Source: Roseiarcus sp963798015
GTDB lineage: Bacteria > Pseudomonadota > Alphaproteobacteria > Rhizobiales > Beijerinckiaceae
Reading direction: 5' to 3'
Length of the DNA stretch: 64,000 nt
Assembly (NCBI GenBank): GCA_963798015.1
Contig: CAWCSA010000001.1
Coordinates: 316,224-380,223 of the forward strand
Part shown: positions 63,834 to 64,000 of the stretch, piece by piece
Layout of the letters: each line of letters begins with the position of its first letter
Position numbering within the stretch: the stretch's first letter is position 1
Notes under the pieces: generated by a model
Databases searched by the model: none
Told to the model about the DNA's origin: nothing
What the model saw: only the letters and a program-made list of their open reading frames with translations
Translations under genes and position numbers: made by a program

Positions 63834-64000
63834 ATTGTCGCGGCAGGCTTTCTGGCCGATGGCGCAGGCGAGCCAACTCTTGCCAACGCCGGAAGGGCCG
63901 ACCAGGGCCAGATTGTCATGGGCGTCGATCCATTCGCCCTCCGAGAGCTTCTGAAACAGGGCGCGGTCCAAACCGCGGACGGCGCGATAGTCGACGTCCT
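63834..64000 (-). mobile_element. istB fragment (copy-2-type IS21), running off the window
   Basis: The reading VRGLDRALFQKLSEGE, NLALVGPSGVGKSWLA and CAIGQKACRDN is almost identical to codons at 42855-43015. It is cut at its 3' side by the IS3 end at 63833. Confidence 0.85.

Overview
The window reads as a heavily rearranged accessory (genomic-island) region of a high-GC alphaproteobacterium, most likely of the order Hyphomicrobiales. The taxonomic hints are a GCG_CRPN-type secreted protein, an HWE-type histidine kinase, a SPOR protein, a GH25 lysozyme lipoprotein and several insertion-sequence families typical of that order. I cannot name a genus from sequence alone. No rRNA and no intact tRNA is visible. 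A 3' half of a tRNA-Asn lies at about 12981-13030 and a C-terminally truncated P4-type integrase at 60435-61063, so much of the window may be remains of one or more integrated elements.

Region 1 (1-12.1 kb) is a minus-strand defence cassette in the order HEPN-domain protein, DUF499 ATPase, a 58-residue protein, a 147-residue protein, DUF1156 adenine methylase, and a PLD-nuclease/SNF2-like helicase fusion. It resembles predicted helicase-methylase-ATPase defence loci. The helicase is intact. The ATPase and the methylase each run across three reading frames, so they are either inactivated or carry sequence errors.

Region 2 (12.1-31.6 kb) is mobile-element debris around cargo. It holds an intact IS21 element with 7-bp target duplications, a GH25 lysozyme, a TolA/TonB-like protein, a sulfatase pseudogene, an IS1182 element with 37-bp inverted repeats, a polyamine-type ABC transporter whose binding protein was cut by IS1380, an intact IS630, a SPOR protein, and stumps of a metallophosphatase and a DNA ligase.

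Region 3 (31.6-48.7 kb) is the richest part. A RES-domain effector with a zinc-ribbon/HEPN N-terminus overlaps a small membrane-anchored partner. A TPR-CHAT (caspase-like) protease is followed by a probable bacterial gasdermin with Cys3, which suggests a protease-activated pore-forming abortive-infection pair. Further on is a type I Mokosh-like pair: a kinase-like domain fused to an SF1 helicase, and a double-HKD PLD protein. An IS21 copy sits precisely in the 3' end of the PLD gene. It has 8-bp target duplications, and excising it in silico restores the original C-terminus.

Region 4 (48.7-64 kb) holds nested transposons (IS630 in IS66; IS110 in IS3, abutting a third istB copy), a 167-bp MITE-like element inside an IS21 remnant, a lipase, a frameshifted HWE histidine kinase, a fatty-acid hydroxylase and several small hypothetical genes. 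Taken together, four independent anti-phage modules (helicase-methylase-ATPase, RES/HEPN, CHAT-gasdermin, Mokosh) sit in one IS-eroded defence island.
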